Assembly (NCBI GenBank): GCA_002421805.1
Contig: DISM01000005.1
Span: 118,631 to 182,630 of the forward strand
Origin: Candidatus Omnitrophica bacterium UBA6210
GTDB taxonomy: Bacteria > Omnitrophota > Gorgyraeia > Velamenicoccales > Velamenicoccaceae
DNA: 64,000 nucleotides
Direction: 5' to 3'
Below, piece after piece: positions 31,858 through 40,488 of the stretch (position 1 is its first letter; every line of letters begins with the position of its first letter). Both the position numbers and the translations under genes were made by a program. The notes under the pieces are model-generated. The model saw only the letters and a list, made by a program, of their open reading frames with translations, did not search any database and was not told the origin of the DNA.

Positions 31858-33018
31858 ATGGGGGAGTGGATTGGAATAAACCGAAGAGCCAGAAAGTGTT
31901 ACGGATTTGATGAGGTTGCGCTTGTGCCCGGCATGACGACCATCAACCCTGCAGAAGTGGACCCATCATGGGAGTTGGCGGGCAAGCGATATAAATGTCC
32001 CATACTGGCTGCGGCCATGGATGGGGTTGTTGATGTGACGTTCGCGGCCGAGATGGGCCGTTTGGGCGGCATCGCTGTTCTCAATCTGGATGGTATTCAG
32101 ACCCGTTATGAGAATCCGTCTGAAGTCCTTGAAGCGATCGCCAAGGCGTCGCCCCAGGAAGCCACGCGGCTTGTCCAGGAAGTCTATGTCAAGCCGATCA
32201 AAGAAAAATTGATCGCCGCGCGCGTCGAAGAGATCAAGAAGAAGAAGGCGCCGGCTGTGGTCAGTTGTATCCCTCAGAACGCCGAAAAATTCGCGGCCAT
32301 CGCTGAAGACGCGGGCGCGGATATCTTTGTCGTGCAATCGACGGTTACAACGACGCGCCATATCGCCAAAGAATATAAAGCGCTGGATCTGAAAAAATTC
32401 TGCACGAAGCGCAATATCCCCGTCATTCTCGGCAACTCCGTCACCTATGAGGTGACGCTGGAGCTTATGGACACGGGCGCGGCGGCCTTGTTGATCGGCG
32501 TCGGGCCGGGGGCCGCGTGCACGACTCGGGGTGTTCTCGGTATCGGCGTACCCCAGGTAACGGCTACGATCGATGCGGCAGGGGCCAGGGATTACTATTT
32601 CAAGAGGACGGGCAAGTATGTCCCGATCATTACGGACGGCGGGATGCGTATCGGTGGAGAGATTTGCAAGGCATTTGCAGCCGGCGCAGATGCGGTCATG
32701 GTGGGATCGGCTTTTGCCAGGGCGGTGGAAGCGCCCGGCCGGGGCTATCACTGGGGCATGGCGACTTCGCATGCCAACCTGCCTCGCGGGACCCGCGTTT
32801 ACGTAGGGACAACGGGGTCGTTAGAGGAAATCCTTTTCGGGCCTGCCAAGGTCGACGACGGCTCGCAGAACCTGATGGGGGCGCTGACCACATCCATGGG
32901 ATGCCTGGGCGCGGCCACGATCAAGGACATGCAGTTCACGGAGATCATCATCGCGCCTTCGATCCAGACAGAGGGTAAAATCTTCCAGGTAGTGCAACGA
33001 GTGGGGATGGGCAAGTGA
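31858..33018 (+). CDS. GuaB3-type IMP dehydrogenase
   Basis: A 386-residue IMPDH/GMPR-family barrel without the CBS (Bateman) module of classical GuaB. The catalytic loop GVGPGAACTTR carries the active-site cysteine C221. The phosphate-binding segment DGGMRIGGEICKAFAAGADAVMVG and a shortened flap region follow. Length and loop wording (GPGAACTTR) fit the GuaB3 class. It oxidises IMP to XMP for guanine nucleotides. It overlaps guaA, which uses XMP, by 4 nt. Ribosome site GGAGGAG. Lack of CBS domains implies no allosteric control by adenine or guanine nucleotides through that module. Confidence 0.88.
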   Translation: MGEWIGINRRARKCYGFDEVALVPGMTTINPAEVDPSWELAGKRYKCPILAAAMDGVVDVTFAAEMGRLGGIAVLNLDGIQTRYENPSEVLEAIAKASPQEATRLVQEVYVKPIKEKLIAARVEEIKKKKAPAVVSCIPQNAEKFAAIAEDAGADIFVVQSTVTTTRHIAKEYKALDLKKFCTKRNIPVILGNSVTYEVTLELMDTGAAALLIGVGPGAACTTRGVLGIGVPQVTATIDAAGARDYYFKRTGKYVPIITDGGMRIGGEICKAFAAGADAVMVGSAFARAVEAPGRGYHWGMATSHANLPRGTRVYVGTTGSLEEILFGPAKVDDGSQNLMGALTTSMGCLGAATIKDMQFTEIIIAPSIQTEGKIFQVVQRVGMGK

Positions 33019-34691
33019 AACATAAAAAGACGCTGAAGAGAAAGAAGGCGAAGGTCGCCAGGAAGCATCCGAAATCCGCCAAAAGACCCTCTCGGAAGGG
33101 CGCAAAGAAACCGGAAGTCAAGACGGGTCCGCTTTTGGCATCCGGGCTTCAACAGAAGAATTCTATCCTGATCCTTGATTTCGGCTCCCAGTACACGCAG
33201 TTGATCGCCCGCAGGGTCCGCGAGAACAAGGTCTACAGCATGATCGTTTCCCATAAGATCACGGCCGATGAGATCAAAAAACAGGCTCCAAAAGGATTGA
33301 TCCTTTCCGGAGGGCCTGCCAGTGTCTATGACGAAAAGAGCCCGAAGTGTGATAAGGGCATCTTTAAACTGGGTATCCCCATCCTGGGGATCTGCTATGG
33401 ACAGCAGCTGATCGCACAGCACTTTGGCGGCAAGGTGAGACGGACAAAGGAGCGCGAGTTTGGCCGCCAGGAACTTTTTATTGACGACCATTCGGATTTT
33501 TTCAGCGGCCTGCCCGGGAATATCACCTGTTGGATGAGCCATGGGGATTATGTTTCGTCTTTGCCCAAGGGTTTTGTGTCTCTTGCGCATACCCTGAGCA
33601 CTCAGAATGCGGCTTTTGCCAGCCGTGACCGCAAGATTTTCGGCGTCCAGTTCCATCCGGAGGTCGTTCATACGGCCCGCGGTTCCGAGATCGTTTCCAA
33701 TTTTCTTTACAGGATATGCCGTTGCCGGCCTAGCTGGGAGATGGGTGCTTTCATCAAGGATACGGTGAGCCATATCCGCCAGATGGTCGGCAAAGACAGC
33801 GTGGTCTGCGGTTTGAGCGGCGGCGTGGATTCTTCGGTCGCCGCCGTCCTCATCCACAGGGCGATCGGCAGGCAGTTGCGTTGTATTTTCGTCGATAACG
33901 GGCTGGTGCGTAACCGCGAGCCGGAAGAGATCAAGACGATCTTCCGCGGCAATTTCCACATGAACCTGGATTTTGTCAATGCCCAGAGCCGTTTCTTGAA
34001 ACGGCTCAAGGGCGTGACTGACCCGGAGGTCAAGCGCAAGAGCATCGGCGACGAATTTATCAAGGTGTTTGAAGAAGAGGCCAAGAAAATCAGGCGGGTC
34101 AAATACCTGGCGCAGGGGACGCTCTATCCGGATGTGATCGAGTCCGTTTCTGCGACGGGATCGCCCTCGGCCAAGATCAAGACGCACCATAATGTCGGTG
34201 GGCTTCCGGAAAAGATGAATCTCAAGCTGATCGAGCCTTTGAGAGAGCTTTTCAAGGATGAGGTCCGGGAACTGGCCAAGCAGCTGGGCCTGCCGCAGGA
34301 GATCATCCACAGGCAGCCTTTTCCGGGGCCGGGTCTGGCCATCCGCATCGTCGGAGAGGTGACCCCGGAACGCCTGCAGGTGTTGCGTGATGCCGACGAT
34401 ATCTTTGTCAGCGAGATCCGCAAGGCAGGCCTGTATAATGATGTCTGGCAGTCTTTCTGCGTTTTATTGTGCATCAAGTCCGTCGGCGTCATGGGCGACG
34501 AAAGGACCTATGAGAACGTGATCGCCCTGCGTTGTGTCTCTTCCAGCGACGGCATGACTGCGGATTGGGTGAGACTTGATCCGGCGCTCCTGGGCAAGGT
34601 TTCCAGCAGGATCATTAATGAGGTCAAGGGGATCAACAGGGTCGTCTATGACATCAGCTCCAAGCCTCCCTCGACCATTGAGTGGGAATAA
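33015..34691 (+). CDS. guaA: GMP synthase (glutamine-hydrolysing) with basic N-terminal tail
   Basis: A 558-residue enzyme. Amidotransferase domain from about residue 50 has catalytic C127 (LGICYGQQ), H214 and E216. The ATP pyrophosphatase loop SGGVDSS is at 268-274. The C-terminal dimerisation domain ends in IEWE as usual. Ahead of this is an extra tail of ~48 residues, of which 18 of the first 37 are Lys or Arg. The GTG start (33015) overlaps the guaB3 stop; an internal TTG near residue 40 would give a normal-length protein, so the tail needs confirmation. Confidence 0.95.
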   Translation: MKHKKTLKRKKAKVARKHPKSAKRPSRKGAKKPEVKTGPLLASGLQQKNSILILDFGSQYTQLIARRVRENKVYSMIVSHKITADEIKKQAPKGLILSGGPASVYDEKSPKCDKGIFKLGIPILGICYGQQLIAQHFGGKVRRTKEREFGRQELFIDDHSDFFSGLPGNITCWMSHGDYVSSLPKGFVSLAHTLSTQNAAFASRDRKIFGVQFHPEVVHTARGSEIVSNFLYRICRCRPSWEMGAFIKDTVSHIRQMVGKDSVVCGLSGGVDSSVAAVLIHRAIGRQLRCIFVDNGLVRNREPEEIKTIFRGNFHMNLDFVNAQSRFLKRLKGVTDPEVKRKSIGDEFIKVFEEEAKKIRRVKYLAQGTLYPDVIESVSATGSPSAKIKTHHNVGGLPEKMNLKLIEPLRELFKDEVRELAKQLGLPQEIIHRQPFPGPGLAIRIVGEVTPERLQVLRDADDIFVSEIRKAGLYNDVWQSFCVLLCIKSVGVMGDERTYENVIALRCVSSSDGMTADWVRLDPALLGKVSSRIINEVKGINRVVYDISSKPPSTIEWE

Positions 34692-34692
34692 C

Positions 34693-34772
34693 GAGTTGTT
34701 GAGCCTATTGAGTTTGTAGAGTTCATTGAGTTTTGACTCAGCAAACTCTAAAGACTCAAAAAACTCTATGAG
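34693..34772. repeat. Mirror-image 9-bp tandem repeat after guaA
   Basis: GAG-led 9-mers (GAGCCTATT, GAGTTTGTA, GAGTTCATT, GAGTTTTGA) run from 34693 to 34736. They are followed directly by CTC-led 9-mers of the opposite sense (CTCAGCAAA, CTCTAAAGA, CTCAAAAAA, CTCTATGAG). The halves can fold into a long imperfect hairpin between the guaA stop and dnaE. Confidence 0.75.
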
Positions 34773-34802
34773 CTAAGTTGACGTTTTTTGCGGAGGGGCG
34801 CT

Positions 34803-37800
34803 GTGCGAGAACAGACGTCCCTGATCAAGGCCATGACCCATTCCGATTTTGTCCATCTGCACCTCCACACCCAGTTCAGCCTTCTTGATGGCGCCTGCCG
34901 TATCAAAGAGTTAATCGCCAAAGCCATTGAGTTCAAAATGCCGGCCATCGCCGTGACGGACCACGGCAATATGTTCGGTGCCATCGATTTTTATTCCGAG
35001 GCCATAAAGCAGGGTATCAAGCCTATCATCGGTTGCGAGGTCTATGTTGCGCAAAAGGGCCGCTTTGATAAATCCGAGTCCTTGAGCGAGGGGTCGAACC
35101 ATTTCATCCTTTTGGCCAAGGACGAGGAGGGCTACAGAAATCTTTCCAAACTGGTTTCTTTAGGGTATATCGAAGGATATTATTATCGCCCGCGCATCGA
35201 CAAAGAGATCCTGGCGAAGTACTGTCGCGGCCTGATCGGTTCCAGCGCCTGCCTTAAGGGCGAGTTGGCCTGCCTGATCACCGCCGACCGCCTGAATGAC
35301 GCGATCAAGGCCGCTGACGAATTCTCATGCATCTTCGGCAAGGACAATTTCTACCTGGAGCTTCAGGAGAACTTTATCCCTGAGCAGACCGTCGTCAACG
35401 AGGGCCTGCTCAAGATCGCCCGCGAATTAAACCTGCCCGTCATAGCCACCAACGACGTTCATTATCTGAACAAGAAGAGTGCGGCATCCCATGAGGCGTT
35501 GTTATGTATTCAGACCCAGACGACGCTGGATGATCCCAACCGCATGCGGTTCCAGACCCAGGAATTTTATTTCAAGAGCCCTCAGGAGATGAAGGATCTG
35601 TTCGCCTACTGCCCCGAAGCCATCCGCAATACGATCGAGGTCGCCAACCGCTGTAATCTGGTTTTGGAATTCGGGAAACATCATCTGCCGCAGTATGCGC
35701 CCCCGGCCGGAAAGACCGGGGAAGCGTATTTGAGGGAGCTGTGCGATGCGGGACTCAAGAGGCGTTATGGCAGCCAGATCACGCCCGCAATCCGTCAAAG
35801 GCTGGAGCATGAGCTGGTCACGATCAAGCAAATGGGGTTCATCAGCTATTTTCTCATCGTGTGGGATTTCATTCATTATGCGAAAGACAAAGGGATTCCC
35901 GTCGGCCCGGGCCGCGGGTCGGCCGCCGGAAGCCTGGTCAGTTACCTTTTGGGGATCACGGAGCTCGATCCGTTGAGGTATAAGCTGCTCTTTGAGAGGT
36001 TCTTGAATCCCGAGCGCGTGGGGTTGCCGGATATCGATATCGATTTTTGTTTCGAACGCCGCCAGGAGGTCATCGATTACGTCAATCAGAAGTACGGCAA
36101 AGAAAATGTCGCCCAGATCATTACCTTCGGGACGATGCTGGCACGCGCCGTTATCCGGGACGTCGGACGCGTGATGGCTGTTCCCTACGCAGATGTCGAC
36201 CGGATCGCCAAGCTCGTGCCCCCCGAATTGGGCATCACCCTGGAAGATGCTTTGAAGACCGACGAGCTCAAGAACCTCTACGAGAACGATGCGCAGGTGC
36301 GTAAGCTGTTAGACACAGCCAAAGACCTTGAAGGGCTCTCCCGGCACGCCTCGGTGCATGCAGCCGGCGTCGTCATCGGCGACAAGCCTTTAGACACGTA
36401 TATGCCGTTGTGCAAGATCGATGACGACCAGGTGACGTCAGGTTTTTCCATGAAGGCGCTGGAGAAGATCGGCCTGCTCAAGATGGACTTCCTGGGGTTA
36501 AGGACGCTGACGGTCATTGCCGAGGCCCTCAAGATCATCAAGAGGACCAAGAATGTCGACATCGATATTGATGCCATCTCCCTGGAGGACAAAAAGACTT
36601 TTGAGCTTTTAGCCTCGGCCCAGACGATCGGCGTCTTCCAGCTGGAAAGCGCAGGGATGCGTGATCTTCTGCGCAAGCTCAATCCAACCCTTTTCGAGGA
36701 CTTGATCGCCCTTTTGGCGCTTTATCGGCCGGGTCCTATAGGTTCGGGTATGCTCGATGATTTCATCCAGCGCAAGCATGGCCTTAAGCCCATCGTCTAC
36801 GACCATCCGAAGATGGAAAGCATCCTGAAGGACACCTACGGGATCATGGTGTACCAGGAACAGGTCATGCAGATCGCATCGGTCCTCGCCGGTTTCAGCA
36901 TGGCTCAAGCGGATTTGCTGCGCCGCGCCATGGCTAAAAAGATCCCCGAGGAGATGGATAAGCAACGCCACTTGTTCGTCGACGGATGCATCAAGAGCAA
37001 GATCGACAAGCGCATTGCGACCAAGGTGTTCGACCTGATCGATTATTTTTCCGGCTACGGCTTTAACAGGAGCCATTCGGCCGCCTATGCGGTGATCTCT
37101 TATCGTACGGCTTACCTGAAGGCGAATTATCCCGTTGAGTTCATGACGGCGCTTCTGACAAGCGAAAAAGAAAATACGGACAAGGTCGTCGAATATGTCA
37201 AAGAGGCCAACCGCATGGGCATCACTGTCTTGAATCCGACGGTCAACGAGAGTTATTCCAAATTCACGGTCGAGAATGAGACGAATATCCGGTTTGGGCT
37301 CCTGGCTGTCAAGAATGTAGGTAAGGGGGCGATTGACTCTATTGTTGAAGCCCGGCAGAAGGAGGGGCCGTTTGAGAATCTGGAGGATTTCTGCCAGCGC
37401 GTGGACTTGAGGCTCGTGAACCGAAAAGTGGCGGAGAGCCTTATCAAATGCGGCGCCATGGATACTTTTAAGTTCCGCCGCAGCCAATTGATGAGCGTTT
37501 TGCAGGAGTGCCTGGATTATTCGGCCAAGGCCAATAAAGACCGCAGTTCGGGCCAGATGTCTTTTTTCGACACTGATTTTTCCGCCGAGGCGGGCTTTAA
37601 GAGGTTCCAGGTCAGGATCCCGGATATCAAGGAATGGCCTGAGCTCCAGCTATTGTCGTTTGAAAAAGAGATCCTCGGATTCTATGTTAGCGGACACCCT
37701 CTCGTTCGGTATGAGCATCTTTTGGAGCGGTTTTCTTCCTGTTCGATCTCGAAGTTATCAGAACTTAAGGACGGCCAGGATGTTACTATTGTTGGTCTGA

Positions 37801-38270
37801 TCAATAAGATCAAGATCACGACGACCCGCCAGAAAGCGGAGAAAATGGCCATTCTGAGGGTTGAAGACCTGACGGGACTTCTCGAAATCCTTGTCTTCCC
37901 AAATACTTATAAACAGGTGTCGCGTTACCTTATTGCCAACAATGTGGTGATGCTCAAGGGGAGGCTGTCTCTTCGGGAGGAGATGCCTAAGATCTTGGCC
38001 AGTGACGTGACTCCCGTAGATGAGGCCTATCGAACCATCTCTTCGATATCCATTGACCTGTCTGGCCTTAAGGAAAATATCCTGCAGACATTAAAGGAAA
38101 AACTCTCCCTCTCGCCGGGAAGCGTGCCTGTTTACCTCCATATGGATTCCGAGAACGATCGGAAGCTTCGTATCCTGGTTGCCAGAGACCTCTTTGTCCA
38201 ACCGAGACAAGAACTCTTCAATGATATCGAGGAACTCATTGGCACACAAAGATTTCAGTTGACGATGTAA
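34803..38270 (+). CDS. dnaE: DNA polymerase III alpha subunit
   Basis: About 1155 residues, the replicative polymerase. The N-terminal PHP domain (HLHLHTQFSLLDGA) is followed by the palm with catalytic aspartates in PDIDIDFCFERR. Fingers include the GYGFNRSHSAAYA motif. C-terminal helix-hairpin-helix and OB (VTIVGLINKIKIT) domains are present. Length equals the E. coli DnaE1 type. The start is GTG 34803 after GGAGGGG; ATG 34833 matches usual family N-termini and is the alternative. Confidence 0.96.
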   Translation: MREQTSLIKAMTHSDFVHLHLHTQFSLLDGACRIKELIAKAIEFKMPAIAVTDHGNMFGAIDFYSEAIKQGIKPIIGCEVYVAQKGRFDKSESLSEGSNHFILLAKDEEGYRNLSKLVSLGYIEGYYYRPRIDKEILAKYCRGLIGSSACLKGELACLITADRLNDAIKAADEFSCIFGKDNFYLELQENFIPEQTVVNEGLLKIARELNLPVIATNDVHYLNKKSAASHEALLCIQTQTTLDDPNRMRFQTQEFYFKSPQEMKDLFAYCPEAIRNTIEVANRCNLVLEFGKHHLPQYAPPAGKTGEAYLRELCDAGLKRRYGSQITPAIRQRLEHELVTIKQMGFISYFLIVWDFIHYAKDKGIPVGPGRGSAAGSLVSYLLGITELDPLRYKLLFERFLNPERVGLPDIDIDFCFERRQEVIDYVNQKYGKENVAQIITFGTMLARAVIRDVGRVMAVPYADVDRIAKLVPPELGITLEDALKTDELKNLYENDAQVRKLLDTAKDLEGLSRHASVHAAGVVIGDKPLDTYMPLCKIDDDQVTSGFSMKALEKIGLLKMDFLGLRTLTVIAEALKIIKRTKNVDIDIDAISLEDKKTFELLASAQTIGVFQLESAGMRDLLRKLNPTLFEDLIALLALYRPGPIGSGMLDDFIQRKHGLKPIVYDHPKMESILKDTYGIMVYQEQVMQIASVLAGFSMAQADLLRRAMAKKIPEEMDKQRHLFVDGCIKSKIDKRIATKVFDLIDYFSGYGFNRSHSAAYAVISYRTAYLKANYPVEFMTALLTSEKENTDKVVEYVKEANRMGITVLNPTVNESYSKFTVENETNIRFGLLAVKNVGKGAIDSIVEARQKEGPFENLEDFCQRVDLRLVNRKVAESLIKCGAMDTFKFRRSQLMSVLQECLDYSAKANKDRSSGQMSFFDTDFSAEAGFKRFQVRIPDIKEWPELQLLSFEKEILGFYVSGHPLVRYEHLLERFSSCSISKLSELKDGQDVTIVGLINKIKITTTRQKAEKMAILRVEDLTGLLEILVFPNTYKQVSRYLIANNVVMLKGRLSLREEMPKILASDVTPVDEAYRTISSISIDLSGLKENILQTLKEKLSLSPGSVPVYLHMDSENDRKLRILVARDLFVQPRQELFNDIEELIGTQRFQLTM

Positions 38271-38335
38271 CTCTTTCATGGTACGCTACTTATAAAAATA
38301 GAGCTTCCTCACCTTTAGAAAGGAGGGTGATGACC

Positions 38336-38608
38336 ATGACGAAGAAGGACATCGTTCTAAAAATTGCTGACGAGACGGGGATCAAACAGATTGACGTTAA
38401 AAAGGTTGTGCAAAAAACCTTTGACCATATTATCGCCAGTCTTGTTCGGGGGGAGAAGGTCGAGTTGCGTAACTTCGGTGTTTTCAAGCTGAAAGAAAGA
38501 CGCAGCCGCACAGGAAGGAACCCCAGGACAGGCCAGGTGGTCCCGGTCCCGGCAAGAAAGGTCGTTGTTTTTAAATCCGGCCTTGAGATGAAGAAACTGA
38601 TTAAATAG
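38336..38608 (+). CDS. HU family DNA-binding protein
   Basis: A 90-residue histone-like protein. MTKKDIVLKIADETG start, RGEKVELRNFGVFKLKER core and the DNA-binding arm GRNPRTGQVVPVPARKVVVFKSG match HU/IHF. It bends DNA as a dimer. ATG 38336 lies 9 nt after AGGAGG; two starts slightly upstream (38327, 38330) are too close to that site. HU versus IHF cannot be decided from this alone. Confidence 0.94.
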   Translation: MTKKDIVLKIADETGIKQIDVKKVVQKTFDHIIASLVRGEKVELRNFGVFKLKERRSRTGRNPRTGQVVPVPARKVVVFKSGLEMKKLIK

Positions 38609-38640
38609 CCTGTAAGACATCACGTTGTTGCTTGTTAAAC

Positions 38641-38716
38641 GTCCGCCACTAGTTCTTCGGCGGACGCCCGCCGACGCAGTGGTGGCGGGCGCTTGTTCAT
38701 TTTACTCATGAACGTC
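38641..38716 (+). terminator. Hairpins after HU, possible terminator
   Basis: Two strong stems lie back to back: GTCCGCC/GGCGGAC (38641-38647, 38659-38665) and GCCCGCC/GGCGGGC (38666-38672, 38684-38690). They are followed by GCTTGTTCATTTT, a loose T-rich tail. A smaller GAACGT/ACGTTC stem lies just downstream. Together they probably end HU transcription. Confidence 0.5.
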
Positions 38717-38944
38717 CGAGACGTTCGCAAATAAACTGACGCAGATTGCCGCAGAGAGCGGCACCCCGCTTTGACAGGATAAGCAGGTGCGTTCCGCTGG
38801 CGATGGACGGCAAACCGCCGCAGGAGGTGGCACATTTGCCGGTCCGATGAGGCAAAGTGCGACCTATCTCATCAGGTCCGGCAACCTCATGGCGGAGGGC
38901 GAAACTTTGTAAAGGATAACACCCATCATTGGCAAAGTTAAGGA
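38717..38944 (+). promoter_or_regulatory. Long structured cold-shock leader C (shared RNA motif)
   Basis: The 343-nt gap between HU and csp holds no gene. After the terminator-like stems comes a TGCCGC/GCGGCA hairpin. The core motif is at 38816-38859: CGCCG..GTGGC and TTTGCC/GGCAAA with loop GGTCCGATGA, matching leaders A and B. A stem AACTTTG/CAAAGTT (38903-38909, 38933-38939) then directly precedes the AGGAG ribosome site. GGCAAAGT occurs twice (38851 and 38931), so the TTTGCC and AACTTTG arms each have two possible partners. I see no convincing promoter. Confidence 0.55.
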
Positions 38945-38951
38945 GCATGTT

Positions 38952-39155
38952 ATGCCGCAGGTAGGAAAGGTGAAGTGGTTTTCTGCCCCAAAAGGGTATG
39001 GTTTTATCGAATGTGAAGACGGGCAGGATGTGTTCGTACATTTTTCAGCCATCAAAAGCGAAGGGTACAAGACGCTTGAGGAAGGTCAGAAAGTCCAGTT
39101 TGATATCGTTCAGGGAGAAAAGGGCCCTCAGGCCACAGATGTCGTGAAGATCTGA
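38952..39155 (+). CDS. Cold-shock domain protein
   Basis: A 67-residue CspA-type single-stranded nucleic-acid binder. RNP1 is KGYGFIE and RNP2 is VFVHF; KWFSAPKGYGF and the C-terminal GPQATDVV complete the family pattern. It likely acts as an RNA chaperone. Ribosome site AAGGAG with 7-nt spacing. The very long structured 5' region is typical of cold-shock genes, whose mRNA folding often controls translation. Confidence 0.96.
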   Translation: MPQVGKVKWFSAPKGYGFIECEDGQDVFVHFSAIKSEGYKTLEEGQKVQFDIVQGEKGPQATDVVKI

Positions 39156-39177
39156 TCAAAAACCAAGTTTTCAATTT

Positions 39178-39206
39178 AAAGGCGGGCCGTTGTTTGTCCG
39201 CCTTTT
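39178..39206 (+). terminator. Intrinsic terminator after csp
   Basis: An 8-bp stem AAAGGCGG/CCGCCTTT (39178-39185, 39198-39205) with a 12-nt loop and a short T4 run. It separates csp from hisS. Confidence 0.65.
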
Positions 39207-39234
39207 CAAGCCTTACAAGGCGTTAATCTATCCC

Positions 39235-40488
39235 ATGCTTTTCAAATCTCCGCGCGGTACAAAAGATATCCTGCCGCCTGAAACGAACCTTTGGCAGACC
39301 ATCGAAGGCCAGGCGAGGCGCATTTTTTCGCTTTATGCCTTCCAGGAGATACGGACCCCTGTGATCGAAGAGACAGGGCTTTTTTTGCGTTCTCTGGGAG
39401 ACCTCTCCGATATCGTCCAGAAGCAGATGTTCCTCATTAAGAAGGAGAGCGATACATTTGTGTTGAGGCCGGAGGCCACGGCTTCGGTCATCCGCGCCTA
39501 TATCGAGAACGGTATTTACCACACGTCGCAGCTCGTCAAATGGTTTTACATCGGTCCGATGTTCCGTGCCGAGAGGCCCCAGAAGGGCCGCTTACGCCAG
39601 TTTCATCACATAGGGTGCGAAGCCATCGGTTCCTACAGTCCCGGCCTGGATGCCGAGCTGATACGGCTGGCTGTTCATATCCTGCGCGACGCCGGCATCA
39701 GCGGCTTCGAAGTTACCGTTAATACCCTGGGTTGCGTGAACGATAAAAAAAAGCTGGCGATGCATCTCAAGGAAGCGCTTTTGCCCAAGAAACAGATGTT
39801 TTGCGAAGATTGCCAGGGCCGCATGGAACGCAACATCTTCCGTGTCCTCGATTGCAAAAATACGCAGTGCCGGGAGAATGTCGCCGCCTTGTCTCTCGAG
39901 ACGGGCCGCGTCTGTCAGGATTGCCAGCGTCATTTTGAGTCGGTCAAGAAGGCCCTGCAGGCCTTTGGCGTTCCTTTCAGGATCGACCCGCTTTTGGTTC
40001 GCGGCCTGGATTATTACACAAAGACCGTCTTTGAGATCAAACATCCCGGCCTCGGGGCGCAGGATGCCATCGGCGCAGGCGGACGGTATGACAATCTGGT
40101 CGCCGAGCTGGGCGGACCCGAAAAGGGGGCTGTCGGGTTTGCATTGGGTGTCGAGCGGATGCTTTTGGCCAGGGGAGATAAAGACCAAGCTGCGACGGCG
40201 GCGCTGGGTTGCTATCTCATCGGCCTGGGGGAAGCGGCTGCGGTCAAATGCCAGGAGCTCATGAATCCTTTGCGCGAGGCAGGGATTTCGACCGATACGG
40301 ATTACGCGGACGGGTCCCTGAAATCGGCGCTCAGAAAAGCGGATGCGTTAAAAGCCAGGGTCTGCGTCATCGTGGGGGACAATGAGCTGGCTAAGGGCGT
40401 GGGCCTTTTGAAGAATATGATGAAAAGGACGCAGGATGAAGTGCCCCTGGACCGGATCGTTCAACAGGTAAAGGAAGCTTTATGTTAA
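39235..40488 (+). CDS. hisS: Histidine-tRNA ligase
   Basis: A 417-residue class II synthetase. Motif 1 region starts after PRGTKDILP. Motif 2 is MFRAERPQKGRLRQFHHIGCE. The histidine A loop is VRGLDYYTKTVFE and motif 3 is ALGVERMLL, with GAGGRYDNL between. A C-terminal anticodon-binding domain follows. ATG 39235 is chosen over TTG 39190, which falls inside the csp terminator. No T-box is seen. It overlaps aspS by 7 nt, a common pairing. Confidence 0.96.
   Translation: MLFKSPRGTKDILPPETNLWQTIEGQARRIFSLYAFQEIRTPVIEETGLFLRSLGDLSDIVQKQMFLIKKESDTFVLRPEATASVIRAYIENGIYHTSQLVKWFYIGPMFRAERPQKGRLRQFHHIGCEAIGSYSPGLDAELIRLAVHILRDAGISGFEVTVNTLGCVNDKKKLAMHLKEALLPKKQMFCEDCQGRMERNIFRVLDCKNTQCRENVAALSLETGRVCQDCQRHFESVKKALQAFGVPFRIDPLLVRGLDYYTKTVFEIKHPGLGAQDAIGAGGRYDNLVAELGGPEKGAVGFALGVERMLLARGDKDQAATAALGCYLIGLGEAAAVKCQELMNPLREAGISTDTDYADGSLKSALRKADALKARVCVIVGDNELAKGVGLLKNMMKRTQDEVPLDRIVQQVKEALC

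Noticed and set aside
34788..34833. dnaE starting at TTG 34788
   Set aside because: That codon lies before the GGAGGGG ribosome site; GTG 34803 or ATG 34833 fit better.
38800..38860. Fluoride or SAM-type riboswitch (GGCGATGG, AAACCGCC, CCGATGAGG and GGCAACC strings)
   Set aside because: The pieces are in the wrong order and lack the required pseudoknot partners and P1 stem; the adjacent genes do not fit either.
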